Part shown: piece by piece, positions 45,795-53,222 of the stretch
How positions within the stretch are numbered: the first letter of the stretch is position 1
Layout of the letters: every line of letters begins with the position of its first letter
Assembly: GCF_022829285.1 (NCBI RefSeq)
Contig: NZ_JAKSYI010000120.1
Location: forward strand, 186,001-250,000
Direction of reading: 5' to 3'
DNA length: 64,000 bases
DNA from: Methylobacterium sp. J-078
Lineage (GTDB): Bacteria > Pseudomonadota > Alphaproteobacteria > Rhizobiales > Beijerinckiaceae
Translations under genes and position numbers: made by a program
Notes under the pieces: generated by a model
Database searches by the model: none
The model's input: the letters and a program-made list of their open reading frames with translations, nothing else
What the model was told of the DNA's origin: nothing

Positions 45795-46418
45795 ATGATC
45801 CATCTCGTCACAGCCGCAAATCAGTATCAGTATTGCGAAGAAATGGAACAGGCCTGGCGCCTGCGTCATACAGTCTTCGTGGAGGAGAAGGGTTGGTCCG
45901 ACCTTGCGCGACCTGATGGCCGTGAGATCGACCAGTTCGATACGTCGGAGGCGATCCATATCCTGGCGATCGAGGAGGGACGGGTGATCGGCTACAGCCG
46001 TCTTCTGCCCACCACGCGACCGCACCTGCTCTCGGACGTGCTGCCCCAGCTCTGCGAAGGGGAACTGCCCCGCGGTCACGACACCTGGGAATGGACGCGC
46101 CAAGCCGTGGCCCGCTCGCACCGGGCGCGCGGCAAGGCCGTCAACCCGGTCTCCCTGGCGCTGCTCTCCGGCATCCTGGAATGGGGCATGGCCAACGGCG
46201 TGCGCCGTCTCGTGCTGCAGATGCCGACCCTCTACCTCCTGCACGTGGTGCAGTTGCATTTCCGAGCACGGCCCCTCGGGCTGCCACAATCGATCAGTGG
46301 CGAGGAGATCATCGCCGCGACCGCGGAGTTCGACGAGCGCACCCTCGCGCGCCTGCGCAGCCTGCGCGGCGACCCTCGTCCGGTTCTCGCACCGTCCTAC
46401 CCCCATCTCGCGGCCTGA
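45795..46418 (+). CDS. Acyl-homoserine lactone synthase (LuxI family)
   Basis: Protein of 207 residues that makes an N-acyl-homoserine lactone from SAM and an acyl carrier or acyl-CoA. Invariant LuxI residues are visible: WRLRHTVFVEEKGW (Arg, Phe, Trp), DQFDTSEAIHIL (Asp pair), GYSRLLPT (Arg) and EWTRQAV (Glu, Arg). GGAGG precedes the ATG. The small gene at 46444 follows 25 bases later, probably in the same transcript. Confidence 0.94.
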   Translation: MIHLVTAANQYQYCEEMEQAWRLRHTVFVEEKGWSDLARPDGREIDQFDTSEAIHILAIEEGRVIGYSRLLPTTRPHLLSDVLPQLCEGELPRGHDTWEWTRQAVARSHRARGKAVNPVSLALLSGILEWGMANGVRRLVLQMPTLYLLHVVQLHFRARPLGLPQSISGEEIIAATAEFDERTLARLRSLRGDPRPVLAPSYPHLAA

Positions 46419-46443
46419 CACACGCCCCTTTCGGAGAACTCCC

Positions 46444-46641
46444 ATGTCCCAGACCACACGCGCCTTCGACGAGGCGACGCTGGATCTGCTCGCGAATCAC
46501 TGCATCGCGGCGCGCACCATGATCGACGCGGTCGGGACACCGGTGATGCGGCGGCTCATCGATCTCCTCCTCTTCGAGGTCGGCGTCGCCCTCAGCGCGC
46601 CGGTCACCGAACTCCAGCCCGTCCTCGAGCCCGCCGAGTAG
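46444..46641 (+). CDS. Small protein encoded behind luxI
   Basis: Protein of 65 residues, predicted helical (FDEATLDLLANHCIAARTMID, then MRRLIDLLLFEVGVAL) and without signal peptide. The family was not recognised. Position 25 bases after luxI and GGAGA before the ATG suggest co-expression with the signal synthase. Confidence 0.6.
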   Translation: MSQTTRAFDEATLDLLANHCIAARTMIDAVGTPVMRRLIDLLLFEVGVALSAPVTELQPVLEPAE

Positions 46642-46655
46642 GCGATCGGCTTCGC

Positions 46656-46673
46656 GAGCGGGAAACCCCGCTC
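46656..46673. terminator. Hairpin between convergent genes
   Basis: Perfect 7-bp stem GAGCGGG / CCCGCTC with a 4-base loop after the luxI operon, without a clear T-run. Confidence 0.4.
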
Positions 46674-46693
46674 ACCCAGGCGCAACGGCGACG

Positions 46694-46936
46694 TCAGCGT
46701 CCGCCGCCTCCGCCACGCATGCTGCGCTGTCGACAGGTCCGGCCCATATCTTCGAATCCGGCCGGACAGCGTCGCACGCAGGCTCCGGCGGCGTACTTCA
46801 ACGGCGGGCGGCACGCCCGGCTGAAGCGCTGCTCCTGAAACAGGAAATCTTTGGACGGGCTCTGAGCCGCCGCCGGAAGCGCCGACATCATCGGCAGGGT
46901 GAGCATCAACAGGGCTGCGCGGGAAAAGCGGCTCAT
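46694..46936 (-). CDS. Small exported Cys-rich protein
   Basis: Protein of 80 residues. The signal peptide (SRFSRAALLMLTLPMMSALP, cleavage PAAAQ) is followed by a mature part with four Cys in CRPPLKYAAGACVRRCPAGF and GRTCRQ, ending in a Gly-rich tail. This Cys spacing suggests two disulfides. The family was not recognised. The ATG at 46936 is preferred over one six codons upstream. Confidence 0.65.
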   Translation of the reverse strand: MSRFSRAALLMLTLPMMSALPAAAQSPSKDFLFQEQRFSRACRPPLKYAAGACVRRCPAGFEDMGRTCRQRSMRGGGGGR

Positions 46937-47400
46937 CGTCGGTTCCAGTTCCAAAGCACGGGACCAACCGGTTCGACGCCCAGGGGTTCAACCGTCGGTC
47001 ATGATGCCGACGACGGAGGGCGCAGGCGGGCCATGCGCGACGTGGCGCACGACGACCACGACGACATTGCGCAGGTCGGAAAGTCGCGTCGTTCGAGGAG
47101 GCCGGTGGACCCGTCACGCAGGATTCCAGCGCTGGCGCAGCGGCTCAGCCGACAGGGCCGTGCTGCGGCTCGCAACCGTCGACGACACGCGCGGGATCGG
47201 TGCTCGCAACCAGGAAGCCGCCGAGGCGCGACGCCTCGCAGCAGATCGAACCCGAGCCCTGGGTCGAAGCGCGATCGTCAGGCGCGACGCCCACCGAAGG
47301 AACGTCGAGCGGACAGAGCGTGCAACGGACTTTGTGAAAACGCCGGAGGCTCGGTAGCAGCCTCACGAAGATCGAAGGGGAAACACCAACAAAACCAAGT
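46937..47400. other. Intergenic region, no gene seen
   Basis: This 464-base gap lies between the Cys-rich protein gene and tRNA-Leu. The open frames crossing it have no signal, domain or codon pattern of a gene. The last 25 bases form the presumed tRNA terminator. No sigma-EcfG element or other structure was recognised. Confidence 0.5.
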
Positions 47401-47405
47401 TGGTG
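47384..47405 (-). terminator. Hairpin at tRNA-Leu 3' end
   Basis: CACCAAC / GTTGGTG (7 bp) overlaps the CCA end of the tRNA on the minus strand and is followed by TTTCC. Confidence 0.5.
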
Positions 47406-47485
47406 CGGCCAAGAGGACTCGAACCTCCACCCCTTGCAGGACTAGCACCTCAAGCTAGCGCGTCTACCAATTCCGCCATGGCCGC
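47401..47485 (-). tRNA. tRNA-Leu (GAG)
   Basis: An 85-base class II tRNA with encoded CCA. Acceptor arms GCGGCCA / TGGCCGC pair fully, the D-arm has TTGGTAGAC, the anticodon loop CTTGAGG gives GAG, the variable arm is long (GTCCTGCAAGGGGTG region) and the T loop is GTTCGAGTCC. Confidence 0.95.
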
Positions 47486-47603
47486 ATTGTCTCACCGCGT
47501 TCGCTGCGTCCGCCGCCCCGTGGGGTGAAGCGAACGATCTCTCGTGGCGCGGCGCAGCTAGTAGCAGACGAAATTTCGTCCGACAAGCGCTGCGGCGGCG
47601 GGA

Positions 47604-47909
47604 TCAGCGGAAATCGCCGGCGCCCTCCAGGATCGGCACCGCGCCGTCCCCGATGGTCACGCCGGGCAACCGCACGACCTCGGCCTTGCGGATCAGTTCC
47701 GTGATCTCGACGGAGATCCGGTTGCCCGTGACCACGATCTGGCCGCGGGCGATCGGGTGGTCGTTGGCGAGAATCTCGACCATATCGGTCTCGGTGGATT
47801 CGAGTTCGATCACCGCACCGCGGCCCATGCGCAGCAGCATGTGCAGGGGCATGTGACTGCGCCCGAGCACCACCGTTAGATCGACCTTGAGGTCTTCGAG
47901 AACCGCCAC
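47604..47909 (-). CDS. fliN: FliN/SpoA-family flagellar motor switch protein
   Basis: Protein of 101 residues that is nearly a single SpoA domain: LKVDLTVVLGRSHMPLHMLLRM, VEILANDHPIARGQIVV and RISVEITELI are the FliN hallmarks. FliN sits in the C-ring of the motor and binds CheY-phosphate and export partners. Start is GTG at 47909 with GGAACGGG upstream. It stands alone here; no other flagellar gene is in the window, so an orphan copy or a type III export role is possible. Confidence 0.85.
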   Translation of the reverse strand: MAVLEDLKVDLTVVLGRSHMPLHMLLRMGRGAVIELESTETDMVEILANDHPIARGQIVVTGNRISVEITELIRKAEVVRLPGVTIGDGAVPILEGAGDFR

Positions 47910-47971
47910 GCGACCCGTTCCTTCCTTGGGACGCCCGGCGCGAAGCGGCGCCCGTCCCTTGCCGACTGTCC

Positions 47972-48745
47972 ATGCGCGATGGTGAAGTCTTGGTAAACGA
48001 AACGATAACCGCCCCCCGTCTTGCCCTGCCGACGGGCTATTTCCGCGCCGGGCCGGGTTCCACGCCGGTGGAGTGGCGCATCAGCGACGCGCCCGTGCCC
48101 TACGCGGCGGCGGTGGCGTGGATGGAGGCGCGGGCCGAGGCCATCGCGACGGGCACGGCTTCGGAATGCGTCTGGCTGCTGGAGCATCCGGCGCTCTACA
48201 CGGCGGGCACCTCGGCGCGGGAGGCGGACCTCGTCGCGCCCGACCGCTTTCCCGTGCATCGCACCGGGCGAGGCGGGCAGTACACCTATCACGGCCCCGG
48301 GCAGCGGGTGGCCTACGTGATGCTCGACCTCGACCGGCGCCGGCGCGACCTGCGGGCCTACGTGGCGGCCCTGGAGGCCTGGATCATCGCCACCCTGGAG
48401 GCCTTCAACGTACGAGGCGAGCGGCGCGAGGACCGGGTCGGCGTCTGGGTCCGGCGCCCGGAGAAGGGGGAGGGCGTCGAGGACAAGATCGCGGCGATCG
48501 GCATCCGCGTGCGCCGCTGGGTGAGCTTCCACGGCATCAGCCTCAACGTGGAGCCGGACCTGTCGCATTTCAGCGGCATCGTCCCCTGCGGGATTTCCGG
48601 CCACGGCGTCACCAGCCTCGTCGACCTCGGCCAGCTCGTGACGCTGCCGGAGGCCGACATGGCGTTGCGCGCGGCCTTCGAGGCCATTTTCGGCGAAACG
48701 GTTCTGGTCGAGGATCGCGCGGCGGCAGTTGGGGACCTGGCCTAG
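47972..48745 (+). CDS. lipB: Octanoyltransferase LipB
   Basis: Enzyme of 257 residues transferring octanoyl from ACP to lipoyl-domain proteins. Motifs are LLEHPALYTAGTS, RTGRGGQYTYHGPGQ, the catalytic Lys in EDKIAAIG and the Cys in FSGIVPCGISGHGVTSL. The stop at 48745 overlaps by four bases the stop of the convergent CDF gene. An N-terminal extension of about 25 residues precedes the conserved part, so a later start is possible. Confidence 0.93.
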   Translation: MRDGEVLVNETITAPRLALPTGYFRAGPGSTPVEWRISDAPVPYAAAVAWMEARAEAIATGTASECVWLLEHPALYTAGTSAREADLVAPDRFPVHRTGRGGQYTYHGPGQRVAYVMLDLDRRRRDLRAYVAALEAWIIATLEAFNVRGERREDRVGVWVRRPEKGEGVEDKIAAIGIRVRRWVSFHGISLNVEPDLSHFSGIVPCGISGHGVTSLVDLGQLVTLPEADMALRAAFEAIFGETVLVEDRAAAVGDLA

Positions 48746-49629
48746 ACGACCGGTACGCCCCGCCCCTTGGCGTGCTCGGCGGGCTCCACGTGGATGACGA
48801 CGACAGACCCCTCGATGGCACCCTCGATGGCCGCCTCGAGACGGTCGCAGATCGCGTGCGAATCCTGCACCGTCATGCTGCCCGGCACGACGAGGTGGAA
48901 GTCGATGAAGGTCGCCTGGCCCGCGTGGCGCGTGCGGACGTCGTGGGCCTCCAGGGCACCGACGCTGTGCAGCGAGATGAGTTCGCGGATCTTGGCCACC
49001 ATCTCGGGTGGGGCCGCCCGGTCCATGAGGCCGCTCACCGATTCGCGCACCATCCCCCAGCCCGACCAGAGGATGTTGAGGGCGACGAGGCCGGCGATGA
49101 GCGGATCCAGGATGGCGAGGCCCGTCGCCGTCACCAGGGCCACGCCAGCGAGGACGCCGCCGGAGGTGACGACGTCGGCCATGACGTGACGCGCATCCGC
49201 GACCAGCGCGGGCGAGCGCCAGGCTCGGCCCCGCGCCAGCAGGGCGGTGGCCCAGGCCCCGTTGATCGCGGTGGCGATGCCGTTGACCGCGAGCCCGAGG
49301 AGCGGCGCGTCGAGGGGCTTGGGGGCGAGCAGGCCGTGGAAGGATTCCCGGAGGATCAGGATCGCCGCGACGATGATCAGCGCACCCTCGATCACGGCGG
49401 AGAAGTACTCCGCCTTATGATGTCCGTAAGGGTGGTCGTCGTCGGCCGGGCGCGCGGCGACCCGCAGGGCGACGAGGGCAAACACCGCCGCCACGACGTT
49501 GATGATGCTCTCGAGGGCGTCGGAGTACAGCGCGAGACTGCCCGTCAGCCAGTAGGCCGCGAATTTCAGGCCCATCACCAGCACGCCGATTCCGGCGCTG
49601 ACGAGGGCGGCTTTCTGGGTACGATCCAT
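48742..49629 (-). CDS. Cation diffusion facilitator transporter
   Basis: Zn2+/Fe2+/Co2+ efflux protein of 295 residues. Six membrane helices are followed by a cytosolic ferredoxin-like domain. Family signals are SLALYSDALESIINV (first metal site), HPYGHHKAEYFSA, ADARHVMADVVTSGGVL (second HxxxD site) and FHLVVPGSMTVQDSH in the C-terminal domain. The ATG at 49629 (MDRTQK) gives the usual length. Specific metal cannot be read. Confidence 0.92.
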   Translation of the reverse strand: MDRTQKAALVSAGIGVLVMGLKFAAYWLTGSLALYSDALESIINVVAAVFALVALRVAARPADDDHPYGHHKAEYFSAVIEGALIIVAAILILRESFHGLLAPKPLDAPLLGLAVNGIATAINGAWATALLARGRAWRSPALVADARHVMADVVTSGGVLAGVALVTATGLAILDPLIAGLVALNILWSGWGMVRESVSGLMDRAAPPEMVAKIRELISLHSVGALEAHDVRTRHAGQATFIDFHLVVPGSMTVQDSHAICDRLEAAIEGAIEGSVVVIHVEPAEHAKGRGVPVV

Positions 49630-49749
49630 GACGGCGTCCGAGTTATCCCGGAGGGTCACGTCACCGCCCGGCCCGCGAGCCCATAGCGGCAGTGGCCGCG
49701 CCAAGGCCACGGCAAAGGTTGAACCCGTCGCTGAAGGATTGAGCCCCGG

Positions 49750-49992
49750 CTATGACGGCTCGGCCTCGGGAGGGGACGCGTCCGGCGTCCGCGCGTGTTC
49801 GCGGGCCTCGAACCGGGCCGCCTGCTGGCGGGCGCGGTCCGCCTTGCGCCGGTGGCCGCGCGCCAGCCAGCCCCAGCGGCTCGCCGCGGCGAGGGCCTCC
49901 AACCGAAGCGCCTCGCGCTCCCAGTAGGTCACGAGTTGCCCGTCGAGGGTCACGCGCCGCCGCGCCGCCCGGACCCTGCTCCCGTCGCTCAT
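49750..49992 (-). CDS. Hypothetical basic helical protein
   Basis: Protein of 80 residues, rich in Arg and Ala, predicted as one long helix (EREALRLEALAAASRW, then RRKADRARQQAARFEAREHA), with a Pro-rich tail. The family was not recognised. It may be a structural or nucleic-acid-binding peptide. Confidence 0.55.
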   Translation of the reverse strand: MSDGSRVRAARRRVTLDGQLVTYWEREALRLEALAAASRWGWLARGHRRKADRARQQAARFEAREHARTPDASPPEAEPS

Positions 49993-50073
49993 GCCGTCTC
50001 CCCCACCGGATGCGTTCCTTATACGAGGATGGGTCCGCTCCGCGCGGACGGGATCGTCACGCCGGGCGGGCCG

Positions 50074-50316
50074 CTACGGAGAGGATGGCGCTTCGGTCTG
50101 AACGATGTCGAGGGCCTGCGGATCCTCGGCGAAGCCGGACGTGCCGGCATCCGGCACCGGGGAGGCCGGCGTTCCGAACGGCCGGCTCGGGTAGGCCTGC
50201 AGGAACTTCGCCCGGGCGTCGGGAACGTCCTCGGCCTTCAGACGCACGCAAGCGCGGTCCGGCAGGGGCCAGCGCGGATCGGCAGGGTCTCGGGGACTCA
50301 CCGCAAACCAAGCCAT
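50074..50316 (-). CDS. Hypothetical protein
   Basis: Protein of 80 residues beginning MAWFAVSPRDPADPRWPLPD and later FLQAYPSRPFGTPASPVPDA; Pro-rich, no signal peptide or membrane helix. No family was recognised. A much longer frame upstream is a shadow of queA, so the ATG at 50316 is taken. Confidence 0.5.
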   Translation of the reverse strand: MAWFAVSPRDPADPRWPLPDRACVRLKAEDVPDARAKFLQAYPSRPFGTPASPVPDAGTSGFAEDPQALDIVQTEAPSSP

Positions 50317-50463
50317 CCGCTCTCGCTCCCTCGACGCCGCCCGGCCCTCGCCTCCGTCGCCGAGACGGTGTCGGGGCCGCAGCCGCCCTTCCCGAGAACA
50401 GACCGGGCCTGAACCGGTTCCGCCCCATTGATCCGGGCCACCGATCGGTGCAGTTGGCGCTCC

Positions 50464-51549
50464 ATGCGCGTCGACCTCTTCGATTTCGAGTTGCCGGAAG
50501 CGAGCATCGCCCTGCGCCCGCCGGTGCCCCGCGATGCCGGCCGCCTCCTCGTGGTGCGCCCCGGCGAGGCCCTGGCCGACCGCAGCGTGCGCGACCTGCC
50601 GGGCCTGCTGCGGGCCGGCGACGCGCTGGTCTTCAACGACACCCGCGTGATCCCGGCGCGCCTGTCGGGCATCCGGCACCGGGCCGGCTCGCCGGGCCTG
50701 CGCATGGAGGCGATGCTTCACCTGCGCGAGGCGCCGGATGCGTGGCGGGCCTTCGCCCGGCCGGGTAAGCGCCTCGCCCTCGGCGATCGCGTCGCGTTCG
50801 CCCCCCACGCACCCGGGCCGCCCGGCGACCACGGGACGCTGGAGGCCGTCATCGATGCGAAGGGGGAGGGCGGCGAGATCGTGCTGCGCTTCGCCCTGGC
50901 CGGCCCCGCCCTCGATGCGGCCATCGCGCGGATCGGGGACCTGCCGCTGCCCCCTTACATCGCGGGCAAACGCCCGACCGATGCCCAGGACGCGACCGAC
51001 TACCAGACGGTCTACGCGAGCGCGCCGGGCGCGGTGGCCGCGCCCACCGCCGGCCTGCACTTCTCGGAAGCCCTGCTGGCGGACCTCGACGCGGCGGGCA
51101 TCACCCGCCACACCGTCACCCTGCACGTGGGGGCCGGCACCTTCCTGCCGGTGAAGGCAGCGGACACCGACGACCATCGCATGCATGCCGAGATCGGCAT
51201 CCTCGACGCCGATACGGCCACGGCCCTGAACGCCGCGCGCGCGGCGGGCGGCCGCGTCGTCGCGGTGGGCACCACCGCCCTGCGCCTCCTGGAGAGTGCG
51301 GCCGACGCCGACGGGACGCTGCACCCGTTCTCGGGGCCCACCGAGATCTTCATCACGCCGGGCACGCGCATCCGCGCCGTCGACGCGCTGATGACCAATT
51401 TCCACCTGCCGCGCTCGACCCTGTTCATGCTGGTCTCGGCCTTCTCGGGCCTGGAGACGATGCGCGCCGCCTACGCCCACGCCATCGCGTCCGGCTACCG
51501 GTTCTATTCCTACGGGGATTCCAGTCTGCTGTTCCCCGCCGCGTCCTGA
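50464..51549 (+). CDS. queA: S-adenosylmethionine:tRNA ribosyltransferase-isomerase
   Basis: Enzyme of 361 residues that adds the epoxycyclopentane part of queuosine to tRNA. Conserved segments are VFNDTRVIPARL, PLPPYI, YASAPGAVAAPTAGLHFS, VTLHVGAGTFLPVK, MHAE and DALMTNFHLPRSTLFMLV. The ATG at 50464 matches the family start VDLFDFELPEA. It is followed 47 bases later by tgt, the preceding step of the same pathway. Confidence 0.96.
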   Translation: MRVDLFDFELPEASIALRPPVPRDAGRLLVVRPGEALADRSVRDLPGLLRAGDALVFNDTRVIPARLSGIRHRAGSPGLRMEAMLHLREAPDAWRAFARPGKRLALGDRVAFAPHAPGPPGDHGTLEAVIDAKGEGGEIVLRFALAGPALDAAIARIGDLPLPPYIAGKRPTDAQDATDYQTVYASAPGAVAAPTAGLHFSEALLADLDAAGITRHTVTLHVGAGTFLPVKAADTDDHRMHAEIGILDADTATALNAARAAGGRVVAVGTTALRLLESAADADGTLHPFSGPTEIFITPGTRIRAVDALMTNFHLPRSTLFMLVSAFSGLETMRAAYAHAIASGYRFYSYGDSSLLFPAAS

Positions 51550-51596
51550 GGCGGGCGGGCGTGCCCGGCCCGTGAACCGGTGCTAAGAGGGCGCCC

Positions 51597-52751
51597 ATGT
51601 CCGACACCGCCGCCCTCCCGAAAGACTTCACCTTCCGCCTCGACGCCACCGACGGGGCGGCGCGCACCGGCGCGATTAAGATGCCACGGGGCACCATCCG
51701 AACCCCGGCCTTCATGCCGGTGGGTACGGCCGCCACCGTGAAGGCGATGTATCCGGGGCAGGTGCGGGATCTCGGCGCCGACGTGGTGCTGGGCAACACC
51801 TACCACCTGATGCTGCGCCCCGGCCCCGAGCGCATGGCGCGGCTCGGCGGCCTGCACCACTTCATGAATTGGCCGCATCCGATCCTCACGGATTCCGGGG
51901 GCTTCCAGGTGATGTCGCTCTCCGCCCTGCGGAAACTCGACGAGCAGGGCGTCACCTTCCGCTCCCACGTGGACGGCTCGACCCACCACATGAGCCCGGA
52001 GCGCTCCATCGAGATCCAGGGGCTGCTCGGCTCGGATATCCAGATGCAGCTCGACGAATGCGTGCGCCTGCCGGCCGACCACGCCACCATCGAGCGCGCC
52101 ATGCATCTGTCCCTGCGCTGGGCCGAGCGCTGCCGGGTGGCCTTCGGTGAGCAGCCCGGCAAGGCGATGTTCGGCATCGTCCAGGGCGGCGACGTGCCAG
52201 CCCTGCGGGTTGACAGCGCCCGGGCGCTGACCGACCTCGACCTCAAGGGCTACGCCATCGGCGGCCTCGCGGTGGGCGAGCCGCAGGCCGTGATGCTCGC
52301 CATGATCGAGACGGTGGAACCCTACCTGCCGGCTCAGAAGCCGCGCTACCTCATGGGGGTCGGCACGCCCGACGACCTCCTGTGCTCGGTGGCGCGCGGC
52401 ATCGACATGTTCGACTGCGTGATGCCGACCCGCGCCGGCCGCCACGGCCTCGCCTACACCCGCCACGGCCGGATCAACCTGCGCAACGCCCGCCACGCCG
52501 AGGACACGCGCCCCCTCGACGAGGCCTCCGCCTGCCCGGCGGCCCGCGACTATTCCCGCGCCTACCTGCACCACCTCGTGCGCAGCGACGAGATCCTGGG
52601 CATGATGCTGCTGACCTGGAACAACCTGTCCTATTATCAGGACCTGATGGCAGGGATGCGCTGCGCCATCGCCGAACGGCGCCTCGCCGACTTCAGCGAG
52701 AAGACCCGCGCCGCCTGGGCCCGCGCGGAAGCCGAGCGCGCCGCCCCGTGA
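51597..52751 (+). CDS. tgt: tRNA-guanine transglycosylase
   Basis: Enzyme of 384 residues exchanging guanine-34 for preQ1 in tRNAs with GUN anticodons. Active-site segments are TDSGGFQVMSL (nucleophile Asp), GSDIQMQLDEC, FGIVQGG, GYAIGGLAVGE and DCVMPTRAGRHG. The zinc-site Cys residues lie near the C terminus; ACPAARDYSRAYLHHL is that region and is well conserved. It forms a queuosine operon with queA. Confidence 0.96.
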   Translation: MSDTAALPKDFTFRLDATDGAARTGAIKMPRGTIRTPAFMPVGTAATVKAMYPGQVRDLGADVVLGNTYHLMLRPGPERMARLGGLHHFMNWPHPILTDSGGFQVMSLSALRKLDEQGVTFRSHVDGSTHHMSPERSIEIQGLLGSDIQMQLDECVRLPADHATIERAMHLSLRWAERCRVAFGEQPGKAMFGIVQGGDVPALRVDSARALTDLDLKGYAIGGLAVGEPQAVMLAMIETVEPYLPAQKPRYLMGVGTPDDLLCSVARGIDMFDCVMPTRAGRHGLAYTRHGRINLRNARHAEDTRPLDEASACPAARDYSRAYLHHLVRSDEILGMMLLTWNNLSYYQDLMAGMRCAIAERRLADFSEKTRAAWARAEAERAAP

Positions 52752-52873
52752 GGCGGGATCGCGGACAGGCGACCGCAATCCCGGTTGACCCCATACCGCC
52801 GAGCCCCTATTGCGGGCCACGCTGTCCGACACGGCCCGGCCCCACAGGCGCCGCGGCCCCGATCGTCGGATGC

Positions 52874-52949
<76 letters not shown>

Positions 52950-52956
52950 CTATTTC

Positions 52957-52989
52957 AGCCCGCTTTGTCGATGACATCGCGGGCTTTTT
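52957..52989 (+). terminator. tRNA-Lys terminator
   Basis: AGCCCGC / GCGGGCT stem (52957-52963, 52979-52985) with an inner TGTC/GACA stem, followed by TTTT. Confidence 0.8.
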
Positions 52990-53222
52990 CGTGCGCAACG
53001 TCTTGCCGGACAGTGTTGCATGGGCTGCAACACGTATGTGCTTTCACAGGAGGTTATACCTTCGGCTCTGACAACGTCTTCGAGACCGAGGTTCCGAAGG
53101 CCGGCGCCCTTGCGAACGCCGCGAGGAAAGCGACAACGGACGCCATGCAGGGCGTAATCCACACGCTGACAGCCCGCCTGAGCACACTCAGCCCCGACAA
53201 CGCCCAATGGACCGTGCCGTGA
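52965..53222 (+). CDS. Short overlapping frame before the spike gene, possible remnant
   Basis: Frame of 85 codons whose last half (FETEVPKAGALANAARKATTD, then MQGVIHTLTARLSTL) looks protein-like, while the first 30 codons overlap the tRNA terminator and have poor codon use. The stop TGA overlaps the ATG of the next gene as TGATG, allowing translational coupling. It may be the end of a former phage gene. The true start, if any, is uncertain. Confidence 0.35.
   Translation: MSMTSRAFSCATSCRTVLHGLQHVCAFTGGYTFGSDNVFETEVPKAGALANAARKATTDAMQGVIHTLTARLSTLSPDNAQWTVP
53013..53033. repeat. Inverted repeat upstream of spike-like gene
   Basis: Perfect 8-bp inverted repeat GTGTTGCA - 5 bases - TGCAACAC, about 190 bases before the spike-like gene. 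It could be an operator; it has no T-run. Confidence 0.4.
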
